Origin: Flavobacteriaceae bacterium
GTDB lineage: Bacteria > Bacteroidota > Bacteroidia > Flavobacteriales > Flavobacteriaceae
Assembly: GCA_023301205.1 (NCBI GenBank)
Contig: JALZVC010000121.1
Span: 1-6,855, forward strand
DNA length: 6,855 bases
Direction: 5' to 3'
Each line of letters begins with the position of its first letter. Position 1 is the first letter of the stretch. Shown one piece after another: positions 1 through 6,646 of this stretch. A program made the translations under genes and the position numbers. Below the pieces are notes generated by a model. The model ran no database searches and was not told where the DNA came from. It worked only from the letters and a program-made list of their open reading frames with translations.

Positions 1-22
1 TAAAATAGGTTGTGTGCGGTTT

Positions 23-30
23 TAATTTTG
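23..30 (+). promoter_or_regulatory. candidate -7 promoter box of the DUF5686 gene
   Basis: TAATTTTG matches the Bacteroidota sigma-70-type -7 consensus TAnnTTTG exactly and ends 56 bp before the chosen ATG at 87. The box plus the next three bases (TAATTTTGGCG) is nearly identical to TACTTTTGGCG upstream of hppA. The matching -33 element would fall at or beyond the left edge of the window, so it cannot be checked. A second, less good candidate (TATATTTC, 47-54) lies further downstream. Confidence 0.45.
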
Positions 31-52
31 GCGTAATTTGTATTTTTATATT

Positions 53-69
53 TCGACCTTAGGGGTCGA
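53..69 (+). repeat. short inverted repeat in the leader of the DUF5686 gene
   Basis: TCGACC (53-58) and GGTCGA (64-69) form a perfect 6-bp stem with a 5-base loop. If transcription starts just after the -7 box at 23-30, the stem lies in the 5' untranslated leader about 17 bases before the ATG. There it could affect mRNA stability or ribosome access. It is not followed by a T tract, so it is not an intrinsic terminator. It is short enough to be chance. Confidence 0.35.
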
Positions 70-86
70 GGTAACTTGAATTGTTT

Positions 87-2582
87 ATGAAGAAAATTTC
101 ATTTCTTATTTCTGTAATGATTACAGCATTTGCCTTTTCGCAAACGAAGGTGAGCGGTGTCGTCCTTGATGAAACCGGACTTTCGGTTCCTTTTGCAAAT
201 GTAATCTTTAAAGATAGTAATGAGGGTACAATTACCAATGAAGAGGGACGATTTTATATAGAGAGTGAGTCTGATTATGACACACTGGTGATTTCGTTTT
301 TAGGCTATGAAACGAAAGAGATTCCTATTTTAGAAAAAATCACATATAAACTAGAAATTATTCTAGTCGAAGAATTATCTTCATTAGGTACTGTGCAAAT
401 ATATTCGGGTAAGACCGATAAAAAGAACAATCCTGCCATTGATATTCTTAAAAAAATATGGGAGAACCGCCGTGATAACGGGGTTAAAAAATTTGATCAA
501 TACGCCTACAACAAATACGAGAAGTTAGAATTTGACTTAAATACCATTGACAGTGCACTTATTAAAAGTAAGGTGTTTAAAGGGATGGAATTTATATTTG
601 AGCAAATAGATACTTCAAGAATTACAGGAAATAGTTATCTTCCTATTTTCGTTAACGAAGCTTCTTCTAAAGTATATGGCGACAATATTATTAAAGAAGA
701 AAAGGAAATTCTAGAAGGAAACAAGAATTCTGGTTTTAGTAACAACCAAACATTGATTGCGCTTGTAAAAGACCTATACAGTGATTATGATGTATATGAT
801 AATTATTTAAAATTCTTCGATAAAGCTTTTACGAGTCCACTATCTAAAACAGGAGTAGACGTCTATAATTACGTGCTACAAGATAGTGCTTTTAGAAAAG
901 ACAAATGGTGTTATAATATCGTGTATTATCCCCGCCGTAAAAACGAACTTACGTTTAAAGGGGATTTTTGGGTAAATGACTCTACTTGGGCTATCAAGGA
1001 AATTAATATGCAAGCTTCAAAAAGCGCTAACCTTAATTGGGTGCGTGAGGTTTATATTGAGCAAGAATTTGATGTGTTAAACGATTCTATTTTCTTAATT
1101 ACGCGAGATTATTTTTTAAGTGATTTTAGCCTGAAGAAGAAAGAAGACGCAAAGGGTGTTTATGGAAAAAGGACTACTTTGTATGATAATTATAAGTTTG
1201 ACATTCCAAAGGAGAAATCATTTTATAAAAAGCAGATAGATCCCTATGAGTTTGAAGTGTATAACAGAGATGATGAATTCTGGGAAGAACGTCGCTTAGA
1301 AAAACTAAGCAAAGATGAAGAGGGGGTTTATAAAATGCTTGATACATTAAAAACAGTACCTAAATTTAAATTGCTGTATGATGTGGGAGCAACGCTAGTA
1401 TCTCAATATTATTTAGTAGAATCCATACATCTAGATGTAGGCCCCATATTTTCCATTTTTGGATATAATGAGGCAGAAGGTTTACGTTTCCGTTTAGGTG
1501 GTAGAACTTATTTTGGGCAAAACGACCCTTGGCGTCTTGAAGTATTTGGTGCTTATGGGCTAAGAGATCAGCGTTTTAAGTACGGTGTTTCTGGGAAAAT
1601 ATTATTAGATAGGGCTAGTAGGCTCACCTTGTATGCCGGTAATAGGAAAGATACAGAGCAAACGGGAGCAAGTTTAACGGTAAGTAATGACGTGTTAGGG
1701 AGAAATTTAGCATCGTCTTCTTTAGTTTCTGTTGGGGCTAATGACAAATTAACACGTGTAAATTTGACTTCTGTAGGAGTGTCGTTAGAGCCTTCAAAGA
1801 ATCTTGAGGTTAGATTGGATGGGACTTATCGTACATTACAGTCTGCTACGAGAACCTTTTCATTAGATTACTTCGATGAAGATGGTATTCTTAGAGATGT
1901 TATAAGGCAACCAGAAGTTAGCTTGTCTTTAAAGTATTCACCTGGTCGCAAGGTTTCTGGCTATGGAGTAGAACAAATATTAGTAAATGAGTTCGCTTTT
2001 CCTACGTTCTTTTTAGGATATACTAGAGGTTTTGATGGTTTTCTAAATGGAAATTTTAAATTTAATAAATTACAGGCATTATACACACAACCCTGGAATA
2101 TAGGAGGAGTAGGGACACTATTCTCTACTATAGAGGTTGGTAAAAACTTTGATCCAGTTCCGTTAGGGTTGTTAAGTCCTATTCCCGGTAACCAAACGAT
2201 TTTCACTATTTATAACACTTTTTCACAGTTAGATTTTTTTGAGTTTGTGAGTGATGAATACGCAACATTACACTTGCAGCACAATTTTGGAGGACGTATT
2301 TTTTCACGTATCCCTTTGCTCAGAAAATTAAACTTAAGAGAAATTATTTCCTTTAGAGCTGTTTATGGTGATATTAGCGATGAGAGTATTGCATTAAATG
2401 GGCCAGATGTGCAAACATTGCGTGCGCCAGATGATGTGTATTACGAGTATTCTTTGGGTATAGGTAATATCTTTAAAGTGTTTCGGTTAGATTTTAATTT
2501 CCGCGGAAATCATCTAAACGAAATCGAAAACCCAGATGCCCGAAAATTTGGTGTTACTGGAGCTTTTTCCTTTTCTTTTTAA
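87..2582 (+). CDS. DUF5686 family outer-membrane protein with N-terminal carboxypeptidase-regulatory-like domain
   Basis: The 831-residue product is probably a secreted outer-membrane beta-barrel protein. Residues 1-18 look like a Sec signal peptide (MKK, hydrophobic core, then AFS before Q19). Residues about 20-95 resemble the CarboxypepD_reg-like beta-sandwich that also begins many TonB-dependent receptors in Bacteroidota (VSGVV, PFANV, EGRF, SFLGYE). DUF5686 follows, opening with the NPA segment at 115-117. Alternating polar/aromatic strands fill about 436-831. A conserved-looking block sits at 718-748 (FEFVSDEYA to IPLLRKL), and the protein ends in Phe as barrel proteins recognised by BAM usually do. 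I chose the ATG at 87 over an in-frame TTG at 81 because it gives a clean MKK signal start. The molecular role of DUF5686 proteins is not established to my knowledge. No clear terminator follows, and the next gene has its own candidate promoter. Confidence 0.88.
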   Translation: MKKISFLISVMITAFAFSQTKVSGVVLDETGLSVPFANVIFKDSNEGTITNEEGRFYIESESDYDTLVISFLGYETKEIPILEKITYKLEIILVEELSSLGTVQIYSGKTDKKNNPAIDILKKIWENRRDNGVKKFDQYAYNKYEKLEFDLNTIDSALIKSKVFKGMEFIFEQIDTSRITGNSYLPIFVNEASSKVYGDNIIKEEKEILEGNKNSGFSNNQTLIALVKDLYSDYDVYDNYLKFFDKAFTSPLSKTGVDVYNYVLQDSAFRKDKWCYNIVYYPRRKNELTFKGDFWVNDSTWAIKEINMQASKSANLNWVREVYIEQEFDVLNDSIFLITRDYFLSDFSLKKKEDAKGVYGKRTTLYDNYKFDIPKEKSFYKKQIDPYEFEVYNRDDEFWEERRLEKLSKDEEGVYKMLDTLKTVPKFKLLYDVGATLVSQYYLVESIHLDVGPIFSIFGYNEAEGLRFRLGGRTYFGQNDPWRLEVFGAYGLRDQRFKYGVSGKILLDRASRLTLYAGNRKDTEQTGASLTVSNDVLGRNLASSSLVSVGANDKLTRVNLTSVGVSLEPSKNLEVRLDGTYRTLQSATRTFSLDYFDEDGILRDVIRQPEVSLSLKYSPGRKVSGYGVEQILVNEFAFPTFFLGYTRGFDGFLNGNFKFNKLQALYTQPWNIGGVGTLFSTIEVGKNFDPVPLGLLSPIPGNQTIFTIYNTFSQLDFFEFVSDEYATLHLQHNFGGRIFSRIPLLRKLNLREIISFRAVYGDISDESIALNGPDVQTLRAPDDVYYEYSLGIGNIFKVFRLDFNFRGNHLNEIENPDARKFGVTGAFSFSF

Positions 2583-2639
2583 AACATTAAACTCTTTTCT
2601 TCGGAAACGCTATTTTCTATTTAAACTTTGTTAAATTAA

Positions 2640-2649
2640 AGTGTACACT
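2640..2649. repeat. 10-bp perfect palindrome upstream of the ppa -7 box
   Basis: AGTGTACACT reads the same on both strands. It is centred about 21 bp upstream of the TATTTTTG box of ppa, where a -33 element would be expected, and no good TTG-type -33 motif is present there. That position would suit a dimeric regulator acting as repressor or activator. No regulator can be named, and a 10-bp palindrome can occur by chance in AT-rich spacer DNA. Confidence 0.35.
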
Positions 2650-2661
2650 AGCAAATTGTAG

Positions 2662-2669
2662 TATTTTTG
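2662..2669 (+). promoter_or_regulatory. candidate -7 promoter box of ppa
   Basis: TATTTTTG fits the Bacteroidota consensus TAnnTTTG exactly and is followed by CACCCC. It ends 21 bp before the ATG at 2691, so the leader would be short, roughly 15 bases. An in-frame TTG inside this box (2667) would be a very unlikely translation start. A TTTG at 2627-2630 is too far upstream to be a normally spaced -33 element. Confidence 0.5.
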
Positions 2670-2690
2670 CACCCCGAAAATAAGATGATT

Positions 2691-3218
2691 ATGAGCCCAA
2701 CAGCAAAAAAAACTTTCGATGTGCTAATCGAAATACCAAAAGGAAGTCGTAACAAATACGAATACGATTTTGACCTACACAAGATACGTTTTGATCGTAT
2801 GTTATTTTCTTCTATGATGTATCCTGGAGATTATGGTTTTATACCTGAAACCTTAGCCTTAGATGGAGATCCATTAGATGTGTTAGTCCTAGGTACGGAA
2901 CCTACATTCCCTATGTGTGTGATGGAAGTGAAGCCTATAGGTGTCTTTCACATGGCAGATGAAAAAGGGCAAGATGAAAAAATAATATGTGTGCCAGTTA
3001 CAGATCCAATCTGGAATATGTATAATGATGTCGCAGATTTAAACCCACACAGAATTAAGGAGATAACGCACTTTTTTCAAGTGTATAAAGATCTAGAGAA
3101 AAAGAAAGTTGATGTAGGAGGTTGGGGAGACTCAAAAGAGGCATATGATATATGGCACGCTTGTATAGAGCGTTATGAAAAAAGCGAGCATAAAGTAAAA
3201 GGAAGTTTTACGATTTAG
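2691..3218 (+). CDS. ppa: soluble family I inorganic pyrophosphatase
   Basis: This 175-residue cytoplasmic enzyme hydrolyses inorganic pyrophosphate to two phosphates with Mg2+, pulling nucleic acid, aminoacyl-tRNA and other biosynthetic reactions forward. The signature DGDPLDVLV (58-66) carries the metal-binding aspartates D58, D60 and D63, which I match to D65, D67 and D70 of the E. coli enzyme. Other active-site matches are E14, K22, E24, R36, Y48, D90, D95, K97 and the YK pair at 132-133. None appears to be lost, and the length is normal for the family. I chose the ATG at 2691 (MSPTAKK). An ATG two codons upstream (2685) is almost equally possible, while the TTG at 2667 overlaps the promoter box. 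The gene ends 25 bp before a terminator, so it is probably monocistronic, and a membrane pyrophosphatase gene follows. Confidence 0.97.
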   Translation: MSPTAKKTFDVLIEIPKGSRNKYEYDFDLHKIRFDRMLFSSMMYPGDYGFIPETLALDGDPLDVLVLGTEPTFPMCVMEVKPIGVFHMADEKGQDEKIICVPVTDPIWNMYNDVADLNPHRIKEITHFFQVYKDLEKKKVDVGGWGDSKEAYDIWHACIERYEKSEHKVKGSFTI

Positions 3219-3243
3219 TCTCTAAAAATCAAGATTTAAAGAG

Positions 3244-3277
3244 CCCTGTCAAAGCAATATTGACAGGGTTTTATTAT
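3244..3277 (+). terminator. intrinsic terminator after ppa
   Basis: CCCTGTCAA (3244-3252) pairs perfectly with TTGACAGGG (3260-3268), giving a 9-bp stem with a 7-base loop, followed by TTTTATTATT. It starts 25 bp after the ppa stop and precedes the hppA promoter box, so it should separate the two pyrophosphatase transcripts. Confidence 0.85.
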
Positions 3278-3291
3278 TGGGCATAATTTCA

Positions 3292-3299
3292 TACTTTTG
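3292..3299 (+). promoter_or_regulatory. candidate -7 promoter box of hppA
   Basis: TACTTTTG matches TAnnTTTG exactly and ends 28 bp before the hppA ATG, just downstream of the ppa terminator. The following GCG extends the similarity to the box upstream of the DUF5686 gene (TAATTTTGGCG at 23-33). The -33 region would overlap the T tract of the preceding terminator and shows no convincing TTG motif at the usual distance. Confidence 0.5.
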
Positions 3300-3327
3300 G
3301 CGACTTAATTAACAAATCAAAATATAT

Positions 3328-5781
3328 ATGGAATCAATAATGATTTATATGCCAATAGTAGCTGCCTTAGTTGGTTTGGCTTACATGTGGATAAAGAGGT
3401 CTTGGGTATTAAAGCAAGATGCAGGTGATGGTAAAATGGCTGAAATATCCAGCCACATTTACGAAGGTGCTCTGGCATTTTTAAAAGCAGAGTATAAATT
3501 ACTGGCAATTTTTGTTGTAGTCGCAAGTATTTTATTAGCGATAGTGTCTCAAGTAGTAGAATCTACAAGTGTATTAATTGTTGTTGCTTTTATTTTCGGA
3601 GCTATTTTTTCTGCATTAGCAGGGAATATGGGTATGAAAATAGCGACTAAGACGAATGTTAGAACAACACAAGCAGCTAGAACAAGTTTGCCACAAGCAC
3701 TAAAAGTATCTTTTGGTGGTGGTACAGTAATGGGATTAGGTGTTGCTGGTTTAGCTGTACTTGGTTTAACAGTTTTCTTTATTGTGTTTATTAACATCTT
3801 TATGCCTGACGGTTGGACTAACACAACAGACATGACTAAGATATTAGAAACGTTAGCTGGTTTCTCTTTAGGAGCTGAATCTATTGCATTGTTTGCGCGT
3901 GTAGGTGGAGGTATCTATACGAAAGCAGCAGATGTTGGTGCAGATTTAGTAGGTAAAGTAGAAGCAGGTATTCCAGAAGATGATCCTCGTAACCCTGCTA
4001 CAATTGCAGATAACGTAGGTGATAATGTAGGTGATGTTGCTGGTATGGGTGCAGATTTATTTGGGTCTTATGTTGCAACAGTTTTAGCGGCAATGGTTTT
4101 AGGTAACTATATTTTAGATGTAAATGATATTTCAATATTTGAAGGTTTTGGTAAAATAGGACCAATATTATTGCCAATGTCTATTGCAGGTATTGGAATC
4201 ATTATATCTATGCTTGGTACAATGCTAGTGAGTATTAAAAGTAATGATGCAAAAGAGTCTCAAGTAATGGGAGCTTTAAATAAAGGAAACTGGTTTTCTA
4301 TTATTTTAGTAGCAATATCTTGTTTTTTCTTGTGTACTTGGATGTTGCCAGATACAATGAAAATGAACTTTTTTGAGTCTAACGGAAATGTATTAAAAGA
4401 CATTTCGGCATTACGTGTGTTTTATGCAACCTTAGTTGGTTTAGTTGTAGGGGCAGTAATATCTTCAGTAACTGAGTACTATACAGGATTAGGTAAAAAA
4501 CCAATTTTAAATATTGTTCAAAAATCTGCTACAGGTGCAGGGACAAACATTATTGCAGGTTTAGCGACAGGTATGATTTCTACTTTTCCAACAGTAATTT
4601 TATTTGCAGCTGCAATTTGGTCTTCTTATGCTTTTGCAGGATTTTACGGAGTTGCTATGGCAGCATCAGCGATGATGGCTACTACAGCAATGCAATTAGC
4701 TATTGATGCTTTTGGTCCTATTGCAGATAATGCAGGGGGTATTGCAGAGATGAGCGAGCAGGATCCTATTGTAAGAGAGCGTACAGATATATTAGATTCA
4801 GTTGGTAATACAACTGCAGCAACAGGAAAAGGATTTGCAATTGCATCTGCCGCACTTACATCATTAGCATTATTTGCTGCGTATGTAACCTTTACAGGTA
4901 TTGATGGTATTAACATCTTTAAAGCGCCAGTTTTAGCAATGTTATTTGTTGGTGGTATGGTGCCAGTAGTATTCTCTGCTTTAGCAATGAATGCTGTAGG
5001 TAAAGCTGCAATGGAAATGGTTTATGAAGTAAGACGTCAGTTTAAAGAAATTCCAGGAATTATGGAAGGTACTGGAAAACCAGAATATGATAAATGTGTT
5101 GCAATCTCAACAGAAGCTTCTTTAAAAGAAATGATGTTGCCAGGATTATTAACTATAGGTTTTCCTTTAGTGATTGCATTTGTCCCTATGATTTTTGGAA
5201 TGGATAACTTAATGATTGCCGAAATGCTTGGTGGTTATATGGCAGGTGTAACGGTATCAGGTGTTTTATGGGCTATTTTCCAGAACAACGCAGGTGGTGC
5301 TTGGGATAACGCTAAAAAATCTTTTGAAGCAGGTGTTATGATTAATGGTGTAATGACGCACAAAGGATCTGACGCGCACGAAGCAGCGATTACTGGAGAT
5401 ACAGTAGGAGATCCATTTAAAGATACTTCTGGTCCTTCAATGAACATCTTAATTAAATTGACGTGTCTTATTGGTCTTGTAATTGCGCCTATCTTAGGTG
5501 GTCATGCAGAAAGTGCTTCGGAAATAGGAATGAATCACGATAGTCAAGAAATGATGATGATTGATGCTGACGGAAACAAAATGGAAGTTACAGAGGGCGT
5601 AACCAAAATTGTAAGCGTTGATATCAACAAAAATGGAGGAGATTCTTATGCGACAGTAATTACAGAAACTACTGTTAACGGAAAGGCTTCAAAAACAAAA
5701 AATCTTTTTGAAGGTACAGAAGCTGAGGTTGAAGCACAGTTATCAGCTTTTGAGAAAGCAAAGATTACTGTCAGTAACTAA
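3328..5781 (+). CDS. hppA: K+-dependent membrane-bound ion-pumping pyrophosphatase, probably H+-translocating
   Basis: This 817-residue integral inner-membrane enzyme couples PPi hydrolysis on the cytoplasmic side to cation export. The active-site motifs are complete. R191, then K199, D202, D206, K210 and E212 form the YTKAADVGADLVGKVE segment. D228, D232, D236 and D243 lie in the DNVGDNVGD region, D460 and D467 in DAFGPIADN, N494 in GNTTAATGKG, and D691, D695, D699 and K710 near the end. A497 in GNTTAATGKG is the residue typical of K+-dependent enzymes; K+-independent ones have Lys there. Position 246, glutamate in the Thermotoga Na+ pump, is Gly, and the position matching the plant-enzyme Glu (250) is Ala, but E184 occurs in helix 5. 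Na+ pumping, the usual automatic label, is therefore doubtful. The last helix ends near 724 and about 90 hydrophilic residues follow. The ATG at 3328 gives a normal first helix (5-22) followed by K23-R24, placing the N-terminus outside. Confidence 0.96.
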   Translation: MESIMIYMPIVAALVGLAYMWIKRSWVLKQDAGDGKMAEISSHIYEGALAFLKAEYKLLAIFVVVASILLAIVSQVVESTSVLIVVAFIFGAIFSALAGNMGMKIATKTNVRTTQAARTSLPQALKVSFGGGTVMGLGVAGLAVLGLTVFFIVFINIFMPDGWTNTTDMTKILETLAGFSLGAESIALFARVGGGIYTKAADVGADLVGKVEAGIPEDDPRNPATIADNVGDNVGDVAGMGADLFGSYVATVLAAMVLGNYILDVNDISIFEGFGKIGPILLPMSIAGIGIIISMLGTMLVSIKSNDAKESQVMGALNKGNWFSIILVAISCFFLCTWMLPDTMKMNFFESNGNVLKDISALRVFYATLVGLVVGAVISSVTEYYTGLGKKPILNIVQKSATGAGTNIIAGLATGMISTFPTVILFAAAIWSSYAFAGFYGVAMAASAMMATTAMQLAIDAFGPIADNAGGIAEMSEQDPIVRERTDILDSVGNTTAATGKGFAIASAALTSLALFAAYVTFTGIDGINIFKAPVLAMLFVGGMVPVVFSALAMNAVGKAAMEMVYEVRRQFKEIPGIMEGTGKPEYDKCVAISTEASLKEMMLPGLLTIGFPLVIAFVPMIFGMDNLMIAEMLGGYMAGVTVSGVLWAIFQNNAGGAWDNAKKSFEAGVMINGVMTHKGSDAHEAAITGDTVGDPFKDTSGPSMNILIKLTCLIGLVIAPILGGHAESASEIGMNHDSQEMMMIDADGNKMEVTEGVTKIVSVDINKNGGDSYATVITETTVNGKASKTKNLFEGTEAEVEAQLSAFEKAKITVSN

Positions 5782-5807
5782 CTTATAGTAGTACATATTA
5801 TTTGTCT

Positions 5808-5843
5808 TAAAGTCCTGCTATAATTAGCGGGACTTTATTTTTT
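5808..5843 (+). terminator. intrinsic terminator after hppA
   Basis: TAAAGTCCTGCT (5808-5819) pairs with AGCGGGACTTTA (5826-5837) as a 12-bp stem containing one T-G wobble and a 6-base loop. Six Ts follow (5838-5843). It lies 26 bp after the hppA stop. Read on the minus strand the stem is not followed by a T tract, so it serves mainly hppA. Confidence 0.87.
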
Positions 5844-5891
5844 ATGAAACTATTCTTAGTGTGATAATTAGATATGTACTTCAATTTTTTA

Positions 5892-5927
5892 AAGGATATT
5901 TTTTTTAAAAAATAAAAAAATATCCTT
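5892..5927. repeat. 14-bp perfect AT-rich inverted repeat in the convergent gap
   Basis: The arms 5892-5905 (AAGGATATTTTTTT) and 5914-5927 (AAAAAAATATCCTT) are exact reverse complements around an 8-base loop. The structure sits between the hppA terminator and the 3' end of the minus-strand kinase gene. Neither flank has a T tract, so it is not a textbook terminator, but no better terminator is visible for the minus-strand unit. It could act as a transcription or mRNA 3'-end barrier for that unit, or simply be AT-rich spacer structure. Confidence 0.6.
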
Positions 5928-6027
5928 GTCAAAGCTGAGTCAAAGTGCTTGAAAAAGGTTGCTTCTAAGCCTTAAAATACTAGTAGTTAGTTGAGTGGAG
6001 GTGATTGTATTGTGGTTTACTGTTATT

Positions 6028-6642
6028 TTAAAACAAACCATTAATCTCTGCATCAATTTTAGTAATGATATTACCCAGATGTTCCGGGTTGTCTACAAAA
6101 TTAAGCTGGTCAACATCAAGGATTATAAGATTTCCTTTGTTATAAGTGGTAATCCAAGCCTCATAACGTTCGTTAAGACGGCTTAAGTAATCAATACTGA
6201 TGCTATTCTCGTATTCTCTACCACGTTTATGTATCTGGCTTACAAGGTTAGGGATAGAACTGCGTAGATAGATAAGTAGATCTGGGCCTTTTGTAACACT
6301 TTCCATAAGATCGAAAAGCGATTTGTAATTTTCGTAATCACGATTAGTCATTAAGCCCATCGCGTGAAGATTAGGTGCAAAAATATAGGCATCTTCATAA
6401 ATAGTTCTGTCCTGTATTACTTTTTTACCTTTCTCTCTAATTTCTACTATTTGTCTAAAACGACTGTTTAAAAAGTAAATTTGAAGGTTAAAAGACCAAC
6501 GCTCCATGGAGTTGTAAAAGTCATCTAGATAAGGGTTGTCCTCAACCTCTTCGTATTGAGCTTTCCACTTATAGTGTTTTGATAATAATCGAGTTAAGGT
6601 GGTTTTTCCAGACCCTATATTTCCAGCTATGGCAACGTGCAT
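6028..6642 (-). CDS. deoxynucleoside kinase (dNK/dGK/dAK family)
   Basis: The 204-residue cytoplasmic enzyme probably transfers phosphate from ATP to the 5'-OH of deoxynucleosides in dNTP salvage. The P-loop GNIGSGKTT lies at 7-15. The acidic stretch EEVEDNPYLDDFY (31-43) contains the likely catalytic base. W49 and Q54 match the aromatic and base-recognising residues of the family. DRT with a following Glu (D78, R79, T80, E83) is the DRS-type motif, and the arginine-rich lid is at about 137-145 (IHKRGREYE). The length is normal. Which base it prefers cannot be read with confidence; bacterial relatives include deoxyadenosine and deoxyguanosine kinases. The ATG at 6642 places the P-loop at the usual N-terminal position. 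The gene starts 4 bp after the stop of the upstream minus-strand gene, so the two are probably co-transcribed from a promoter beyond the right edge. Confidence 0.93.
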   Translation of the reverse strand: MHVAIAGNIGSGKTTLTRLLSKHYKWKAQYEEVEDNPYLDDFYNSMERWSFNLQIYFLNSRFRQIVEIREKGKKVIQDRTIYEDAYIFAPNLHAMGLMTNRDYENYKSLFDLMESVTKGPDLLIYLRSSIPNLVSQIHKRGREYENSISIDYLSRLNERYEAWITTYNKGNLIILDVDQLNFVDNPEHLGNIITKIDAEINGLF

Positions 6643-6646
6643 ACTA

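Noticed and set aside
47..54. TATATTTC as an alternative -7 box for the DUF5686 gene
   Set aside because: It misses the final G of the consensus, and the TTTTG upstream (26-30) is only 16 bases away. The exact match at 23-30 is preferred, though this one is not excluded.
1961..2206. 81-codon minus-strand open frame inside the DUF5686 gene
   Set aside because: It lies entirely within the barrel-coding region on the opposite strand and has no family features.
2583..2661. Possible terminator or small RNA between the DUF5686 gene and ppa
   Set aside because: The only pairing seen (ACTTT with AAAGT) is 5 bp and has no T tract; nothing else in the gap looks structured.
3317..3526. 69-codon minus-strand open frame across the hppA start
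   Set aside because: It overlaps the hppA leader and first helix on the opposite strand, with no promoter-like box and no recognisable product.
3549..3833. 94-codon minus-strand open frame inside hppA
   Set aside because: It is antisense to strongly conserved pyrophosphatase coding sequence, with a low-complexity composition (Pro, Thr, Ile, Ala) typical of a mirrored membrane-protein gene.
4644..4916. 90-codon minus-strand open frame inside hppA
   Set aside because: It is antisense to the conserved DAFGPIADN and GNTT motifs, and has an Ala/Ile/Ser-rich shadow composition with no family resemblance.
5235..5447. 70-codon minus-strand open frame inside hppA
   Set aside because: It is antisense to the conserved C-terminal active-site region; no independent start signal is seen.
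5928..5945. Direct repeat GTCAAAG ... GTCAAAG at 11-base spacing
   Set aside because: There are only two 7-base copies in AT-rich spacer, which is expected by chance; no further copies make an array.
6013..6040. Imperfect inverted repeat TGGTTT/AAACCA overlapping the kinase stop codon, considered as its terminator
   Set aside because: The stem is only 6 bp with a 16-base interior, and no T tract follows on the minus strand.
5995..6186. 63-codon plus-strand open frame with GTG start at the end of the kinase gene
   Set aside because: It is mostly antisense to the kinase C-terminus; it has no promoter, ribosome-binding signal or recognisable sequence.
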